In this document: positions 37,270-46,781 of the stretch, piece after piece
How positions within the stretch are numbered: the stretch's first letter is position 1
How the letters are laid out: each line of letters begins with the position of its first letter
Assembly (NCBI GenBank): GCA_021817985.1
Contig: JAKAFK010000001.1
Coordinates: forward strand, 113,655-177,654
From: Pseudomonadota bacterium
GTDB lineage: Bacteria > Pseudomonadota > Gammaproteobacteria > Burkholderiales > JAKAFK01
Length of the DNA: 64,000 nt
Reading direction: 5' to 3'
Notes under the pieces: generated by a model
The model's database searches: none
The model's input: the letters and a program-made list of their open reading frames with translations, nothing else
What the model was told of the DNA's origin: nothing
Position numbers and translations under genes: made by a program

Positions 37270-37488
37270 ATGACGCAACCCTTCGTTCTCGATCTTGCCG
37301 CCGGCACCTATTACTTCTGCGCATGCGGCCGCTCCAAGAGCGCCCCCTATTGCGACGGCTCCCACACGGGGACTGGCCATGAGCCCTCCGTGGTCGAACT
37401 GAAGAATGCCCAGCAAGTGGCCATATGCGCATGCGGACGCAGCAAGAGTGCCCCATATTGCGACGGCAGCCACTTGACCGGGGCCTGA
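37270..37488 (+). CDS. Tandem CDGSH iron-sulfur protein
   Basis: 72 residues with two CDGSH modules. Each reads CACGRSKSAPYCDGSH, giving the C-x-C-x9-C-x3-H ligand set for a [2Fe-2S] cluster. The two 16-residue motifs are identical at protein level, with a short spacer (TGTGHEPSVVELKNAQQVAI). Bacterial two-motif CDGSH proteins are redox-active cluster proteins of unclear role. AAGGAATTCACC precedes the ATG. The putative operator shared with the upstream MarR gene suggests that this regulator controls it. Confidence 0.9.
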   Translation: MTQPFVLDLAAGTYYFCACGRSKSAPYCDGSHTGTGHEPSVVELKNAQQVAICACGRSKSAPYCDGSHLTGA

Positions 37489-37650
37489 GCGCGGATTCAT
37501 CGCACCATCCCCCGGGTTCCCGCGGCATGGCGGGCGATCGCGGGGGTATTTCGCCGGCGCCCGCCGCAGCCGGGGCATGCCTTCCCGTGGTGCGGCCGGC
37601 AAATCGTCATGACCGGACGGGAGCGCTCACCCCACGGGGGAACGCGACGG

Positions 37651-38295
37651 CTACGCGGGACGGCCGCGCAGGTCTTCGAAGGCCACCATGACATGGTCAC
37701 GGTAGGCTGACCGCGACGCCAGCCGGTCGTACCATGCCCGGACGTGGGGAAACTCCGGCATGGGATAGCCCATCCCGAAAAAGCGGTGCAGCAGTGACCC
37801 CGCAGGGATGTCCCCCATGGTCAGTTCGTTGCCGGCGAGGAAAGGCTGCCTCGCCAGGCGGGCGTCGAGAAGCCCGAAATGCCGCACGCACCGCGCCGCA
37901 TAGTCGGCGATGACCGCCTGCTTCCGATCCGCCTCGGGCGTCCGGAAAAAGCTTGCGAAGAGCCCCAGGAAATCGGGCTGAAAGGTCGCGAGCGTCCAGT
38001 CCATCCATTCGTCGGCACACGCACGCGCCGCGGGCGACTCCGCCCAAAGCGACCCGCTGCCATACCGAGCGGCAAGGTAGCGGACGATGGCATTGGACTC
38101 CCACACCACCGCATCGCCATCGGCGAGCACCGGGATCCGGCCATGAGGGTTCATGGCCAGGAATTCCGGCGCATCCAGGCCGCCGAAATGGCCTCCCGCA
38201 TTCACGAATTCGCACGACAACTGAAGATCGCCGAGCGTCCACAGCACCTTCTGCACATTGACCGAATTGCGCCTTCCCCAAACCTTGATCGTCAT
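37651..38295 (-). CDS. Glutathione S-transferase
   Basis: 214 residues. N-terminal thioredoxin-like domain (MTIKVWGRRNSVNVQKVLW, the catalytic Ser or Asn near residues 10-13; NPHGRIPVLADGDAVVWES, cis-Pro and glutathione gamma-Glu binding ES) followed by an all-helical domain with the N-capping motif MGDIPAGSLLHRF. It resembles theta/nu-type bacterial GSTs. Substrate unknown. Its product is cytosolic. A lone gene reading away from cysS. Confidence 0.9.
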   Translation of the reverse strand: MTIKVWGRRNSVNVQKVLWTLGDLQLSCEFVNAGGHFGGLDAPEFLAMNPHGRIPVLADGDAVVWESNAIVRYLAARYGSGSLWAESPAARACADEWMDWTLATFQPDFLGLFASFFRTPEADRKQAVIADYAARCVRHFGLLDARLARQPFLAGNELTMGDIPAGSLLHRFFGMGYPMPEFPHVRAWYDRLASRSAYRDHVMVAFEDLRGRPA

Positions 38296-38451
38296 CTGAG
38301 ATCCCCCACTTGCCTAAACACGCCGTTGAAGCGCGCGCGCCCTAACAGGTGCGGCGCACCCTCTGTCAATGACCGCCCCTCGATCTTCCATGGATGTTCT
38401 CGACCCGATTCGCCCTGCCTGGGCGTCCCGCCGCCCGCACGCGGGATCCCG

Positions 38452-39843
38452 TCATCGCCGCCGCCAGGTCGTCCCGCTGGGGCCGTCCTCCAGCACGATC
38501 CCCTGGGACGCCAATTCCGCGCGAATCTGGTCGGCACGCGCGAAATCCCGGCCCTGCCGCGCAGCAAGGCGCTGTGCGATCAGCCCTTCGATCTCCTGCG
38601 GCGAAGGCCCCGCCGGGGCCGATTCCGCGCCAACGCCCGGGGTCGCGCCTTGTAGGTAGGCCTCCGGCGATCGCCCCAGAAGGCCCAGCACGGCTCCCAA
38701 TGCGCGTAGCAGCAGCGCTTGAACCGGCGAGCCTGTCCTGTTGACTTCGCCTGCGAGGTCGAACAGGACCGCGATGGCGTCTGGCGTGGCGAAATCGTCA
38801 TCCATGGCCGCCTTGAAGCGGGCCGCGAACGGCTCTTCCCAGTCGATCGGATGGGGCGTCAAAGGATGCCCGCGAAGCGCGGTGTAGAGCCGGGTGAGTC
38901 CTTGTCTGGCGTCCTCGAGATGGGCGTCCGAATAATTGAGGGGACTCCGGTAATGGGCCCGCAGGATAAAGAAGCGCACGACCTCCGGATCGAAGCGTTC
39001 GAGCACTTCCCGCACCGTGAAGAAGTTGCCCAGCGATTTCGACATCTTCTCGTTGTCAACGCGCACGAAGCCATTGTGCATCCAATAGTTGACGAAAACA
39101 TGGCCGTGAGCACCCTCGGACTGCGCGATCTCATTCTCGTGATGCGGGAATTGCAGATCCTGCCCGCCGCCATGAATGTCGAAGTGCTCGCCGAGATAGT
39201 GTTCGCTCATGACCGAGCACTCGATGTGCCAGCCCGGGCGGCCGCGTCCCCAGGGAGACTCCCATGAGGGTTCGCCCGGCTTGGCGGCCTTCCACAGCAC
39301 GAAGTCCAGCGGGTCGCGCTTGTTCGCGTCCACCTCGACGCGTTCTCCCGCACGCAGATCGGCCAGCGTCTTGCCCGACAACCGCCCGTAAGCGGGAAAT
39401 TCCCGCACGGCATAGTAGACATCGCCGTTGGCCGCCGGGTACGCCAATCCCTTGCCGACCAGCTGATCGATCATGGCCACCATCGCAGGCACGAATTGGG
39501 TGGCGCGGGGTTCATACGCGGGGCGCTCCACGCCGAGGCTCGCCTCGTCATCGTGCATGGCTTCGATGAACCGTGCGGTGAGGCTCGCGACAGATTCGCC
39601 GTTTCGAGCCGCGCGCTGGATGATCTTGTCGTCGATGTCGGTGACGTTGCGCACGTAGGTCACCTCGAAGCCCGACGCCCGAAGCCATCGCTGAACCATG
39701 TCGAAGACAACCAGCACCCGCGCGTGCCCCAGATGGCAGTAGTCGTAAACCGTCATCCCGCACACATACATGCGCACCTTCCCCGGCTGGAGGGGAACGA
39801 AGCCCTCTTTCTTGCGCGTCAAGGTGTTATAGATTTGAAGCAT
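38452..39843 (-). CDS. cysS: Cysteinyl-tRNA synthetase
   Basis: 463 residues, E. coli length 461. Class I synthetase: zinc-binding Cys in [13 protein letters not shown] variant HLGHAR, zinc ligands in [10 protein letters not shown] and [11 protein letters not shown], and KMSKSLG. The Met at 39843 ([15 protein letters not shown]) matches homologues; the open frame reaches 39918. Downstream is a 156-bp gap to the GST gene. gltX lies immediately upstream on the same strand, 104 bp away. Confidence 0.96.
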   Translation of the reverse strand: MLQIYNTLTRKKEGFVPLQPGKVRMYVCGMTVYDYCHLGHARVLVVFDMVQRWLRASGFEVTYVRNVTDIDDKIIQRAARNGESVASLTARFIEAMHDDEASLGVERPAYEPRATQFVPAMVAMIDQLVGKGLAYPAANGDVYYAVREFPAYGRLSGKTLADLRAGERVEVDANKRDPLDFVLWKAAKPGEPSWESPWGRGRPGWHIECSVMSEHYLGEHFDIHGGGQDLQFPHHENEIAQSEGAHGHVFVNYWMHNGFVRVDNEKMSKSLGNFFTVREVLERFDPEVVRFFILRAHYRSPLNYSDAHLEDARQGLTRLYTALRGHPLTPHPIDWEEPFAARFKAAMDDDFATPDAIAVLFDLAGEVNRTGSPVQALLLRALGAVLGLLGRSPEAYLQGATPGVGAESAPAGPSPQEIEGLIAQRLAARQGRDFARADQIRAELASQGIVLEDGPSGTTWRRR

Positions 39844-39947
39844 ACTGACAGATCCCGTCAAAAACGCGCGAGGGCCATCACGCCTTCCCCGCAGAGATTC
39901 CACGATACGAACGTCCACCGCACGACCGCCTGCGGATCACAGCGCGG

Positions 39948-41363
39948 TCAGTCGATCTGCGTGCTGAGGAGATGCTCCGAAAGGCGGTGATGGGCACGCT
40001 CGAAACCGATCAAGGGCAGCAGGCGCGGCAGCTCCGGTCCCGATACCTGTCCGGTGAGCGCCGCCCGAAGGGGCAGGAACAAGGCCTTGCCCTTGAGGCC
40101 GGTGGCCGACTTCACCTGCTGCGCCAGGACGGCGAAGTCCAGTTCGCGCGTCAGCGCCTGCGCCGCGTGCCGGAAGAACTCGGGCGAAGTCTCCTCCAGT
40201 ACCTGGCGGGCCTCGCTCGACAGCGGCAGCCGCTCGGCAAATACGGCTTGCGCCCACAGCCTCGCATCTTGCGGGAACAGGACATTGTCCCGGATCGCAT
40301 CGGCGAACTGGCGCAGATGTGCCGTCGGCACATCTTCCGACAAGGCGGGCGCCAGCCATTCGCAAAGGGCATCCAGATCGGCGCGCAAGACCGCCTGAGC
40401 CTGCCAGTGATCGAGCTGCGCGCGATCATAGCGGCCCGGCGCGCGTCCCAGACTGGACAGGTCGAACCCGGCCGCCAGATGATCGAAATCGAGCAGTTCG
40501 GTCTGCGCGTAGGCGTGCCCCAGGCGCGCCAGATAGTTGTTCACGGCCGACGGGAAGTAGCCGAGCTCGCGCAGCTCCTGCACCGACAAGCTCCCGCTGC
40601 GCTTGGATAGCGGCGCCCCGTGGCCATCGACGATGAGGGAGATATGGCCATACACCGGCACAGTCAGGTTCAGCGCGGAAAGCAGAGCAATCTGGCGCGG
40701 CGTATTGGCGAGGTGGTCTTCCCCGCGCAGCACGTGCGTGACCCCCATGAGCGCATCGTCCAGCGCATTGACGAAGAAGAACGCGAAGGTGCCGTCCGAG
40801 CGACGCACGATGAAGTCTCCGATATCGTCGGTGGCATACGTTTGCCGCCCCCGCACGAGATCCTCGAACTCAACCTTCTCGCCCCGGGGCATGCGGTAAC
40901 GGTAGGTAAAAGGCAATCCCTGGGCCCGCTTGCGCTCGACTTCTTCCGGCTTGAGGTGGGCACATTTCCCACTGTAGCGAGGCGGCCGCCCGGATGCCGC
41001 CTGCACCTTGCGCGAGATCTCCAGCTCGACCGGCGAGCAAAAACACGGGTAGACATGGCCTGCCCCCTCGAGCTGCCCGAGATAGCGCTCATAGACGGCT
41101 TGCCGTTCGGACTGGAAATAAGGTCCTCCCTCGCCCCCGGCGTGCGGTCCCTCGGCCCAAGGAAGGCCCAGCCAACGCAAATCCTCCTCCAACGCCCGAG
41201 TATATTCGGCGCGGCTGCGTTCCTGGTCCGTGTCCTCGATGCGAAGCAGAAACGTTCCGCGCTCCTTTCGCGCGAGGAGGGCATTGAAGAGCGCGGTGCG
41301 CACGTTGCCGAAATGCAGAAGGCCGGTGGGGCTTGGAGCGAATCTCGTTTTTATGATGCGCAT
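39948..41363 (-). CDS. gltX: Glutamyl-tRNA synthetase
   Basis: 471 residues starting MRIIKTRFAPSPTGLLHFG; the HIGH variant is HFGN and the KMSKS variant is LSKRSG. RIEDTDQERS and RGEDHLANTPRQI are typical. The YPCFCSPVELEISRKVQAASG region and SKRSGSLSVQELRELGYFPSAV differ from the standard E. coli-like sequence (SKRHGA, LLNYLVRLGW), resembling the second, GluRS2-like group found beside a canonical GluRS in Acidithiobacillus and others. Whether it charges tRNA-Glu, tRNA-Gln or both cannot be read directly. The frame continues upstream to 41513, but the Met at 41363 fits the family. Confidence 0.93.
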   Translation of the reverse strand: MRIIKTRFAPSPTGLLHFGNVRTALFNALLARKERGTFLLRIEDTDQERSRAEYTRALEEDLRWLGLPWAEGPHAGGEGGPYFQSERQAVYERYLGQLEGAGHVYPCFCSPVELEISRKVQAASGRPPRYSGKCAHLKPEEVERKRAQGLPFTYRYRMPRGEKVEFEDLVRGRQTYATDDIGDFIVRRSDGTFAFFFVNALDDALMGVTHVLRGEDHLANTPRQIALLSALNLTVPVYGHISLIVDGHGAPLSKRSGSLSVQELRELGYFPSAVNNYLARLGHAYAQTELLDFDHLAAGFDLSSLGRAPGRYDRAQLDHWQAQAVLRADLDALCEWLAPALSEDVPTAHLRQFADAIRDNVLFPQDARLWAQAVFAERLPLSSEARQVLEETSPEFFRHAAQALTRELDFAVLAQQVKSATGLKGKALFLPLRAALTGQVSGPELPRLLPLIGFERAHHRLSEHLLSTQID

Positions 41364-41573
41364 GGGACACACAGCACTCGAAAAAAAGCGGAGCGACGGC
41401 GCGCGACGACGCCGACCGCCTGGGGCGTATTGGCTCAGAAGTATATCATAGCGTCCCCAGCCATCGCTTCGTCTGCGCGAGGCCCGCCATGCACACCCCA
41501 TAGGCCGGCCCATGAGACGGCGGCTGGGCGCCCCCCCGAGAAGGGAGGCTTTCGCTGTCCGTGTGTTGCAGCG

Positions 41574-42674
41574 CTATTCCCGGGCAAGGCAAGGTGCATC
41601 GAACAGATATCCGTGCCACATGCCATGCAAGGTCCGGGTGGCCACCACGCACCAGAACACGGCCAATTGGATCACGAGTAGGGCGCCGAAGACGTTGAAG
41701 ACGGCAAAACCAGTCTGACTCGCCAGCGTCAGCGTCGCGGCCGTGTAGACCCCGAGCGGGAACGTGAATCCCCACCAGCCCATGTTGAACGGCAGCCCGT
41801 CGCGCAGATAGCGCAGGGTAAAAAACCATGCCATGCCCCACCACCACAACCCGTAGCCCCAGAGCATGAGACCTGCGACCAAGCCGAACGAGCGCGCAAA
41901 GGTCGCAGCATCCGCCAGCGGCGTGTTCGCGAAGGCCGGAACCGCCGCCTGGCCGAGCACCAGCAACGCAAATGCACCCGTCCCGATCGGCCCGAGCACC
42001 AGCCAGCCGGACGCGGCCATCGCCCGGTGCGGCAGCTTGTGCAGCGCCAAGCGCAGGAACACGATCGCGACGACGCCCAAAGCCAGCGGCACCGACAGGG
42101 ACCACAGCACATAGCTTACGACAATGACCGGCTGCGCGACGAGGGCTGGCAGGTGCGGCGCAAGGAATCCCCCCGATGATGCCGTCACCTCTGCGGATAC
42201 GAGGGGCAGCAGCCACACGGCGGTCATGCCTTCGAGGCTGTGGTTTTGGCGGGTGAACATGAAATAGGGAACGAGCCAGCCGAAGCCGACCGCCAGCAGC
42301 GCGTCGAGCCACCAGAGGGTCTGCGCGAGCGCGATCGGCATGCCGAAGAGCAGGCCGCCGTTGATGATCGGCACCAACCCCATCGGGATGGCCCCGAGAA
42401 ACATCGATTGCACGGGATGCTTCAGCAAATGGCCGACGGAGGCCGATTCCAGCACTAGGCGAGCAACGAACAGCAGGCTGAAAAGGCAAAAGAATGCGAC
42501 ATCGAACCACCACAACCCCCGGGCCAACGCATTCTGGCCATGGAAGCGGTAGGGGAATGCATGAATCATCAGCATCAGGATGCCGGTACCCATGTTCATG
42601 GTGAACCAATTGGGCGTGAAATGGCGGACGACATCGGCGCGATTCGGTTTGCGCGAAAGCGGCAGCAGGCTCAT
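41574..42674 (-). CDS. TDT family transporter (TehA/Mae1/Ssu1-like)
   Basis: 366 residues, ten predicted membrane helices, of the tellurite-resistance/dicarboxylate transporter family. Characteristic FTPNWFTMNMGTGI near the start and GWWGFTFPLGVYTAA towards the end. Yeast Ssu1 of this family exports sulfite and Mae1 carries malate; sulfite export would suit a sulfur oxidiser but is an inference. GAGGAGACCCTG precedes ATG 42674. Divergent from a LysR gene with 110 bp between, so the LysR probably controls it. Confidence 0.85.
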   Translation of the reverse strand: MSLLPLSRKPNRADVVRHFTPNWFTMNMGTGILMLMIHAFPYRFHGQNALARGLWWFDVAFFCLFSLLFVARLVLESASVGHLLKHPVQSMFLGAIPMGLVPIINGGLLFGMPIALAQTLWWLDALLAVGFGWLVPYFMFTRQNHSLEGMTAVWLLPLVSAEVTASSGGFLAPHLPALVAQPVIVVSYVLWSLSVPLALGVVAIVFLRLALHKLPHRAMAASGWLVLGPIGTGAFALLVLGQAAVPAFANTPLADAATFARSFGLVAGLMLWGYGLWWWGMAWFFTLRYLRDGLPFNMGWWGFTFPLGVYTAATLTLASQTGFAVFNVFGALLVIQLAVFWCVVATRTLHGMWHGYLFDAPCLARE

Positions 42675-42716
42675 CAGGGTCTCCTCGTTCAGTCATGCCG
42701 CTTCAGTCTATTCCCA

Positions 42717-42767
42717 CATTATGATCACGAAAAATGATCTTTTGTTATACTTCATATTTTCATAATG
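42717..42767. promoter_or_regulatory. AT-rich divergent promoter with inverted repeat, candidate LysR site
   Basis: CATTATGA (42717-42724) and TCATAATG (42760-42767) are inverted copies about 43 bp apart in the AT-rich space between the TDT and LysR genes. ATGATC is also directly repeated here (42721-42726, 42734-42739). LysR-type regulators bind such sites between divergent genes. Confidence 0.5.
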
Positions 42768-42784
42768 AATGATATAGCCCTGCG

Positions 42785-43684
42785 ATGCGATTGAACCCGG
42801 AAAATTTGATCACCTTCGCCATGGTGGCTTCGGAGGGCGGCGTCGGCGCGGCAGCGGAGCGCCTTCACCTCACCCAGCCGGCGGTGTCCAACCAGTTGAG
42901 GAAGCTTCAGGGCAGCGTGGGCGAGGCCTTGTATCGGCGTGTCGGCCGCGGCATCGAGTTGACCGGCGCCGGGCGGCGGTTGTACGAAGAGGCACGGCGT
43001 CTGGCTGACGCGCTGGCGGCCGCCGAGGAGACGGCCGCCGCGCTTGCGGGCGCGGAGACCGGTTCGGTGCGCATCGCCACCAGCCAGACCTTGGGGGCCT
43101 ATCTCCTGCCGGCGATCGTCGCCGCTTTCCGGAAGGAAGCACCGGGCATCGAGGTGGAACTCGAGAGCCACAACACCCAGCGTGTCCTCGAACGGCTCCC
43201 CGAGTGCGACGCGGGGCTCATCGAGGGCACCTTGCGCGGGACGCTCCCGCCCCATCGCCAGGTCCGAATCCTGGGCAAAGACGAAGTTGTCGCCGTTGTG
43301 CGTAGCGGCGACCCCCTCGCCACGCGACGCGCATTGCCCCCCGCGCAACTGGCCACAAGCACCTTGATCTGGCGCGAAGCGGGATCGGGCACACGCGAAC
43401 GCGTGGAGCAGGCCTTCCAGGAGGCCGGGGTCGTGCCCCGCATGGGCATTGCGCTCGCCGGCGTCGCAGCGGTCAAGGAAGCCGTGCGTCAAGGATTGGG
43501 TATCGGCTTTGCGTCGCGGCTCGCCTTGCTCCATGACAGCGGCACGCTGGTGGGCATCTCGCTGCGCCCGCGGGTCATGCGCGCGCTGACCGTCATTTCC
43601 CCTGCCCACCCCTCCCCTGCGACCGCACGCTTCCTCGCGTTCTTGCAAGGACATGTCGCCGCCTTGGGCATCCTGTCGCCTTGA
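42785..43684 (+). CDS. LysR family transcriptional regulator
   Basis: 299 residues. N-terminal HTH: LITFAMVASEGGVGAAAERLHLTQPAVSNQLRKLQ, with LTQPAVS typical of the family. The effector domain (about 90-295) begins GSVRIATSQTLGAYLLPAI and carries RRALPPAQLA and GIGFASR. The sequence near residue 90 suggests a CysB/CbbR-like small-molecule site, but the ligand is unknown. Expected to act on the divergent transporter gene and to autoregulate. Confidence 0.9.
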   Translation: MRLNPENLITFAMVASEGGVGAAAERLHLTQPAVSNQLRKLQGSVGEALYRRVGRGIELTGAGRRLYEEARRLADALAAAEETAAALAGAETGSVRIATSQTLGAYLLPAIVAAFRKEAPGIEVELESHNTQRVLERLPECDAGLIEGTLRGTLPPHRQVRILGKDEVVAVVRSGDPLATRRALPPAQLATSTLIWREAGSGTRERVEQAFQEAGVVPRMGIALAGVAAVKEAVRQGLGIGFASRLALLHDSGTLVGISLRPRVMRALTVISPAHPSPATARFLAFLQGHVAALGILSP

Positions 43685-43700
43685 CGAGGCCGGTGCTCGG

Positions 43701-45020
43701 CTAGGCGACTTCTTCCCCGGGATTCTCCGTGCTCAGGACCCCGGCGTTGTAGTCGTAAGCGAAGAGCTCCGCATACCGCCCCCAGTCGATGATGACGGAA
43801 AACACCCGCTGCGCCTCCTCCTCGCTCAGGTAGTCTTCCAGCTCGCGCAAAAAGCGCTGCTCCGGCGCCGTCTGCGCGGGACGTTCGTTGAGGACTCGCC
43901 GGATATGGCCGGCGAGCGGCACGCGCTTGATCAGATGCTCGGCGAAGATCACCTTGCGCTGCCGGATATCGGCCTCGACGAACGCCTTGCCATGCCGCGC
44001 CACGACGACCTCGCGGCCGGCCACGCGGCAGAAGTCGAGCAATTCCAGCGCCTCCAGGATGGGAAACAGGTCGTCGACCTCCATCTGCTGCGATTCCGCC
44101 AACTCGGCCAGTTCGACGCGCCCTTCGTTGGCCGGCAGGTTGACTTCCTCCAGCACGCCGGTCATCTGCGCGACCGTCACGCTTGGCAGCCGATAGCCGA
44201 TGCCGATGCGTCCTGCCCGCAGGGCATCGGTTTCATTGGGCACGATGGCGGTCGTCATGATGCTGTAGATGCGATCGACCATCTGCCGGAACAGGGGCGA
44301 CTCCCGGTCACGCGGATACTTGAGCGGGATAGTCAGCTCCGCCTTCACACGCCCCGGGTTGCTGTCGAACACGAAGATCCGGTTGGCCAGGAGAAGCGCC
44401 TCTTCGATGTTGTGGGAGACCATCACGATGGCCCGGGTCGGAATGAGCCGCTCGATCCACAAGTCCAACAAGTCGTTGCGAAGGCTCTCGGCCGTCGGCA
44501 CGTCCAGCGCGGAAAAAGCCTCGTCCATGAGCAGGATGTCCGGATTGACGACAAGGGCGCGCGCGAAACCGACCCGTTGTCGCATTCCGCCCGACAGCTC
44601 CTTGGGATAGGCCGATTCGAAGCCGTCGAGCCCGATCATGTCGATGGCCTCCAAGGCCCGCTTGCGCCGTTCGGCCAATGCGACGCCCTGCGCCTCGAGC
44701 CCGAGCTCCACGTTCTGCAGCACGGTCAGCCAAGGGAACAGCCCGAAGGTCTGGAAGACCATGGTGATCCCGGGCGCCGGCCCCGTGACCGGTTCCCCGC
44801 GGTAAAGCACCTCGCCCTGGGTCGGCCGGGTCAGCCCGCACATGATGCGCAGCAGCGTGGACTTGCCGCAACCGGATTTCCCCAGCACGGCCACGATCTC
44901 GCCGGGGCGAAGCGCCAGACTGATCTCCTGCAACACGTTCAGGCTGCCCTTGTCGGGCGCGGCGAAGCTCTTGGAGATCATGCGCAGCTCCAAGAGGGAG
45001 GCGGTCGAATCATCCGGCAT
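43701..45020 (-). CDS. ABC transporter ATP-binding protein with AAA-associated C-domain (NitT/TauT-like)
   Basis: 439 residues. The NBD has Walker A GKSGCGKSTLL, Q-loop VFQTFGLFPW, signature LSGGMRQR, Walker B ILLMDEAFSALD and the H-loop His in MVSHNIEEA. Beyond about residue 265 it carries the extra domain found on some nitrate/taurine-type ATPases (AAA-associated, IVPNETDALRAGRIG..., then DFCRVAGREVVVARHGKAF). It pairs with the permease 12 bp upstream; AAGGA precedes ATG 45020. No periplasmic binding protein gene is nearby, so the substrate is unknown. Confidence 0.9.
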   Translation of the reverse strand: MPDDSTASLLELRMISKSFAAPDKGSLNVLQEISLALRPGEIVAVLGKSGCGKSTLLRIMCGLTRPTQGEVLYRGEPVTGPAPGITMVFQTFGLFPWLTVLQNVELGLEAQGVALAERRKRALEAIDMIGLDGFESAYPKELSGGMRQRVGFARALVVNPDILLMDEAFSALDVPTAESLRNDLLDLWIERLIPTRAIVMVSHNIEEALLLANRIFVFDSNPGRVKAELTIPLKYPRDRESPLFRQMVDRIYSIMTTAIVPNETDALRAGRIGIGYRLPSVTVAQMTGVLEEVNLPANEGRVELAELAESQQMEVDDLFPILEALELLDFCRVAGREVVVARHGKAFVEADIRQRKVIFAEHLIKRVPLAGHIRRVLNERPAQTAPEQRFLRELEDYLSEEEAQRVFSVIIDWGRYAELFAYDYNAGVLSTENPGEEVA

Positions 45021-45032
45021 GGGCGAGTCCTT

Positions 45033-46781
45033 TCACTCGAGCGTCAGACGGGCTTGCGCGAAGCGGTACAGCCTGTTCCACACCAGCCGGTTGATGATGA
45101 TCACGTACAGGCTCATGACGCATATCCCCAGTGCGATGCGCGCATCATCCCCGGCCGCCGTCTGCTGGGCGATATAGGCCCCCAGGCCGGTGGCCGTCAA
45201 CCGGGTGGGCCCCCAGCTCACGATCTCGGACACCACGCTCGCGTTCCAGGCACCGCCCGAGGCCGTAAGCCCGCCCGTGACATAGGCCGGAAAAATGGCC
45301 GGCAGAATCAACCGACGCCAGACCATGAGCCTGCGCAGGCCGAGATTCGCGGCCGCCTCCTTGAGATCGTTCGGGATGGCTGCCGCACCGGAGATCACGT
45401 TGAACAGGATGTACCATTGCGTCCCCAGAATCATGAGGGGACTCAACCAGACCTCGGTATTCAGGTGATAGGTCGTGATCGCGACAACGGCCAGCGGGAA
45501 CAGGAGGTTGGCGGGAAACGCCGACAGGAAAAGCACGATCGGCTGGGCCTTCTGCGTCCATCGCGGGCGCAACCCGATCCACACCCCGACCGGGACCCAC
45601 ACGAGGCTGGCCAGCACGATCAGGACAAACACCCTCACGGCGGTCGCAAGCCCCAGCAGAAAAACCCGGCCGATTTCCGCAGCAGGTACCGCATGCGCGA
45701 TATAGTGGCCGAGCGCGAACAAGGAGACTGCGCTCAACGCGAGAACGGTCGACGACCACACCCGGTCGCCTGAAGCGGTCACGCGCCGAAAAGGCTGTCC
45801 TAGCCTCTGGGCCCAGGCTTGCGGACGTCGCGGGCGCCGACGAAGCAACGCAGCGGCCAGGGATGCCAGCCAAGCCCTGAGCCTGCGCAAGAAGCGGGCG
45901 CGCTGGAGCGCCTGGAGCACCATCGAATTTGGAACGACATCGGACTCCGACAGCTCGAACTTGAACTTGTCCGACCAGGCGATCAACGGCCGGAAGAGCA
46001 GCTGGTCGTACAAGACGATGACCACCAGCATGGCCACGATCGCGTAGCCGATCGCCGTAAGATTGCGCCCCTGGATCGCCAGCGCGATGTAGGATCCCAC
46101 GCCGGGCAGCATGACGGTCTTTCCGGAGACGCTGATCGCTTCGGAGGCCACGACAAAGAACCACCCGCCAGAGGCCGACATCATGGTATTCCAGACCAGC
46201 CCCGGCATCGCGAAAGGCACTTCCAGCTTCCAAAACCGCGCCCACGGGGACAAGTGGAACACGTCCGCCACCTGATAGAGGTTCTTGGGCAGCATGCGCA
46301 GGGAATTATAGAAGCTGAACGCCATGTTCCACGCCTGCGACGTGAAAATCGCGAAGATCGCCGCCGCCTCGGGCCCCAGCAGACTGCCTTTGAACAGGCG
46401 GATGAACCCCACCACCGTGATGGAAAGGAAGCCCAGGATCGGCACCGACTGCAAGATGTCCAGCAGCGGAATGAGGATGACCGCCGCGCGCGCGCTGCGG
46501 GCGGCGGCACTGCCATAGACAAAGGTAAACAGGAGGGAAAACGCCATGGCCAGCACCATGCGCAAGGTGGTGCGCAAGGCGTAGTAGGGCAAATAGGCGG
46601 GATCGAGCGAGATGGCGATCGGCGAGCCCCAGCTGTAGGGCGCGCTCATCTGCCGCAGGGCCCACGCCCCCAGGAACACGAGCGCCAGCACCAGCGGCAT
46701 CACCAGAAAGTCCCAACGATTGGGCAGGCCGATGCTTTCGCGGGCCTCCTGGCTAGGAATCATGGCGCGGATCGAGGGCAT
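45033..46781 (-). CDS. ABC transporter permease with two membrane domains (NitT/TauT-like)
   Basis: 582 residues from ATG 46781. It is a fusion of two BPD-type permease domains: the first around residues 70-285 (with EAA-like loop YQVADVFHLSPWARFWKLEVP) and the second around 350-580 (EAAANLGLRRLMVWRRLILP). A linker of about 60 basic residues joins them ([21 protein letters not shown] in part). One chain thus supplies both halves of the channel. No Shine-Dalgarno is obvious; GTG at 46802 is an alternative start. Forms a two-gene operon with the ATPase. Confidence 0.88.
   Translation of the reverse strand: MPSIRAMIPSQEARESIGLPNRWDFLVMPLVLALVFLGAWALRQMSAPYSWGSPIAISLDPAYLPYYALRTTLRMVLAMAFSLLFTFVYGSAAARSARAAVILIPLLDILQSVPILGFLSITVVGFIRLFKGSLLGPEAAAIFAIFTSQAWNMAFSFYNSLRMLPKNLYQVADVFHLSPWARFWKLEVPFAMPGLVWNTMMSASGGWFFVVASEAISVSGKTVMLPGVGSYIALAIQGRNLTAIGYAIVAMLVVIVLYDQLLFRPLIAWSDKFKFELSESDVVPNSMVLQALQRARFLRRLRAWLASLAAALLRRRPRRPQAWAQRLGQPFRRVTASGDRVWSSTVLALSAVSLFALGHYIAHAVPAAEIGRVFLLGLATAVRVFVLIVLASLVWVPVGVWIGLRPRWTQKAQPIVLFLSAFPANLLFPLAVVAITTYHLNTEVWLSPLMILGTQWYILFNVISGAAAIPNDLKEAAANLGLRRLMVWRRLILPAIFPAYVTGGLTASGGAWNASVVSEIVSWGPTRLTATGLGAYIAQQTAAGDDARIALGICVMSLYVIIINRLVWNRLYRFAQARLTLE

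Noticed and set aside
43653..45773. 706-codon plus-strand ORF over the ABC transporter genes
   Set aside because: Antisense to an ABC ATPase and permease with intact motifs; its composition is Arg/Gln/His-rich and no domain is visible.
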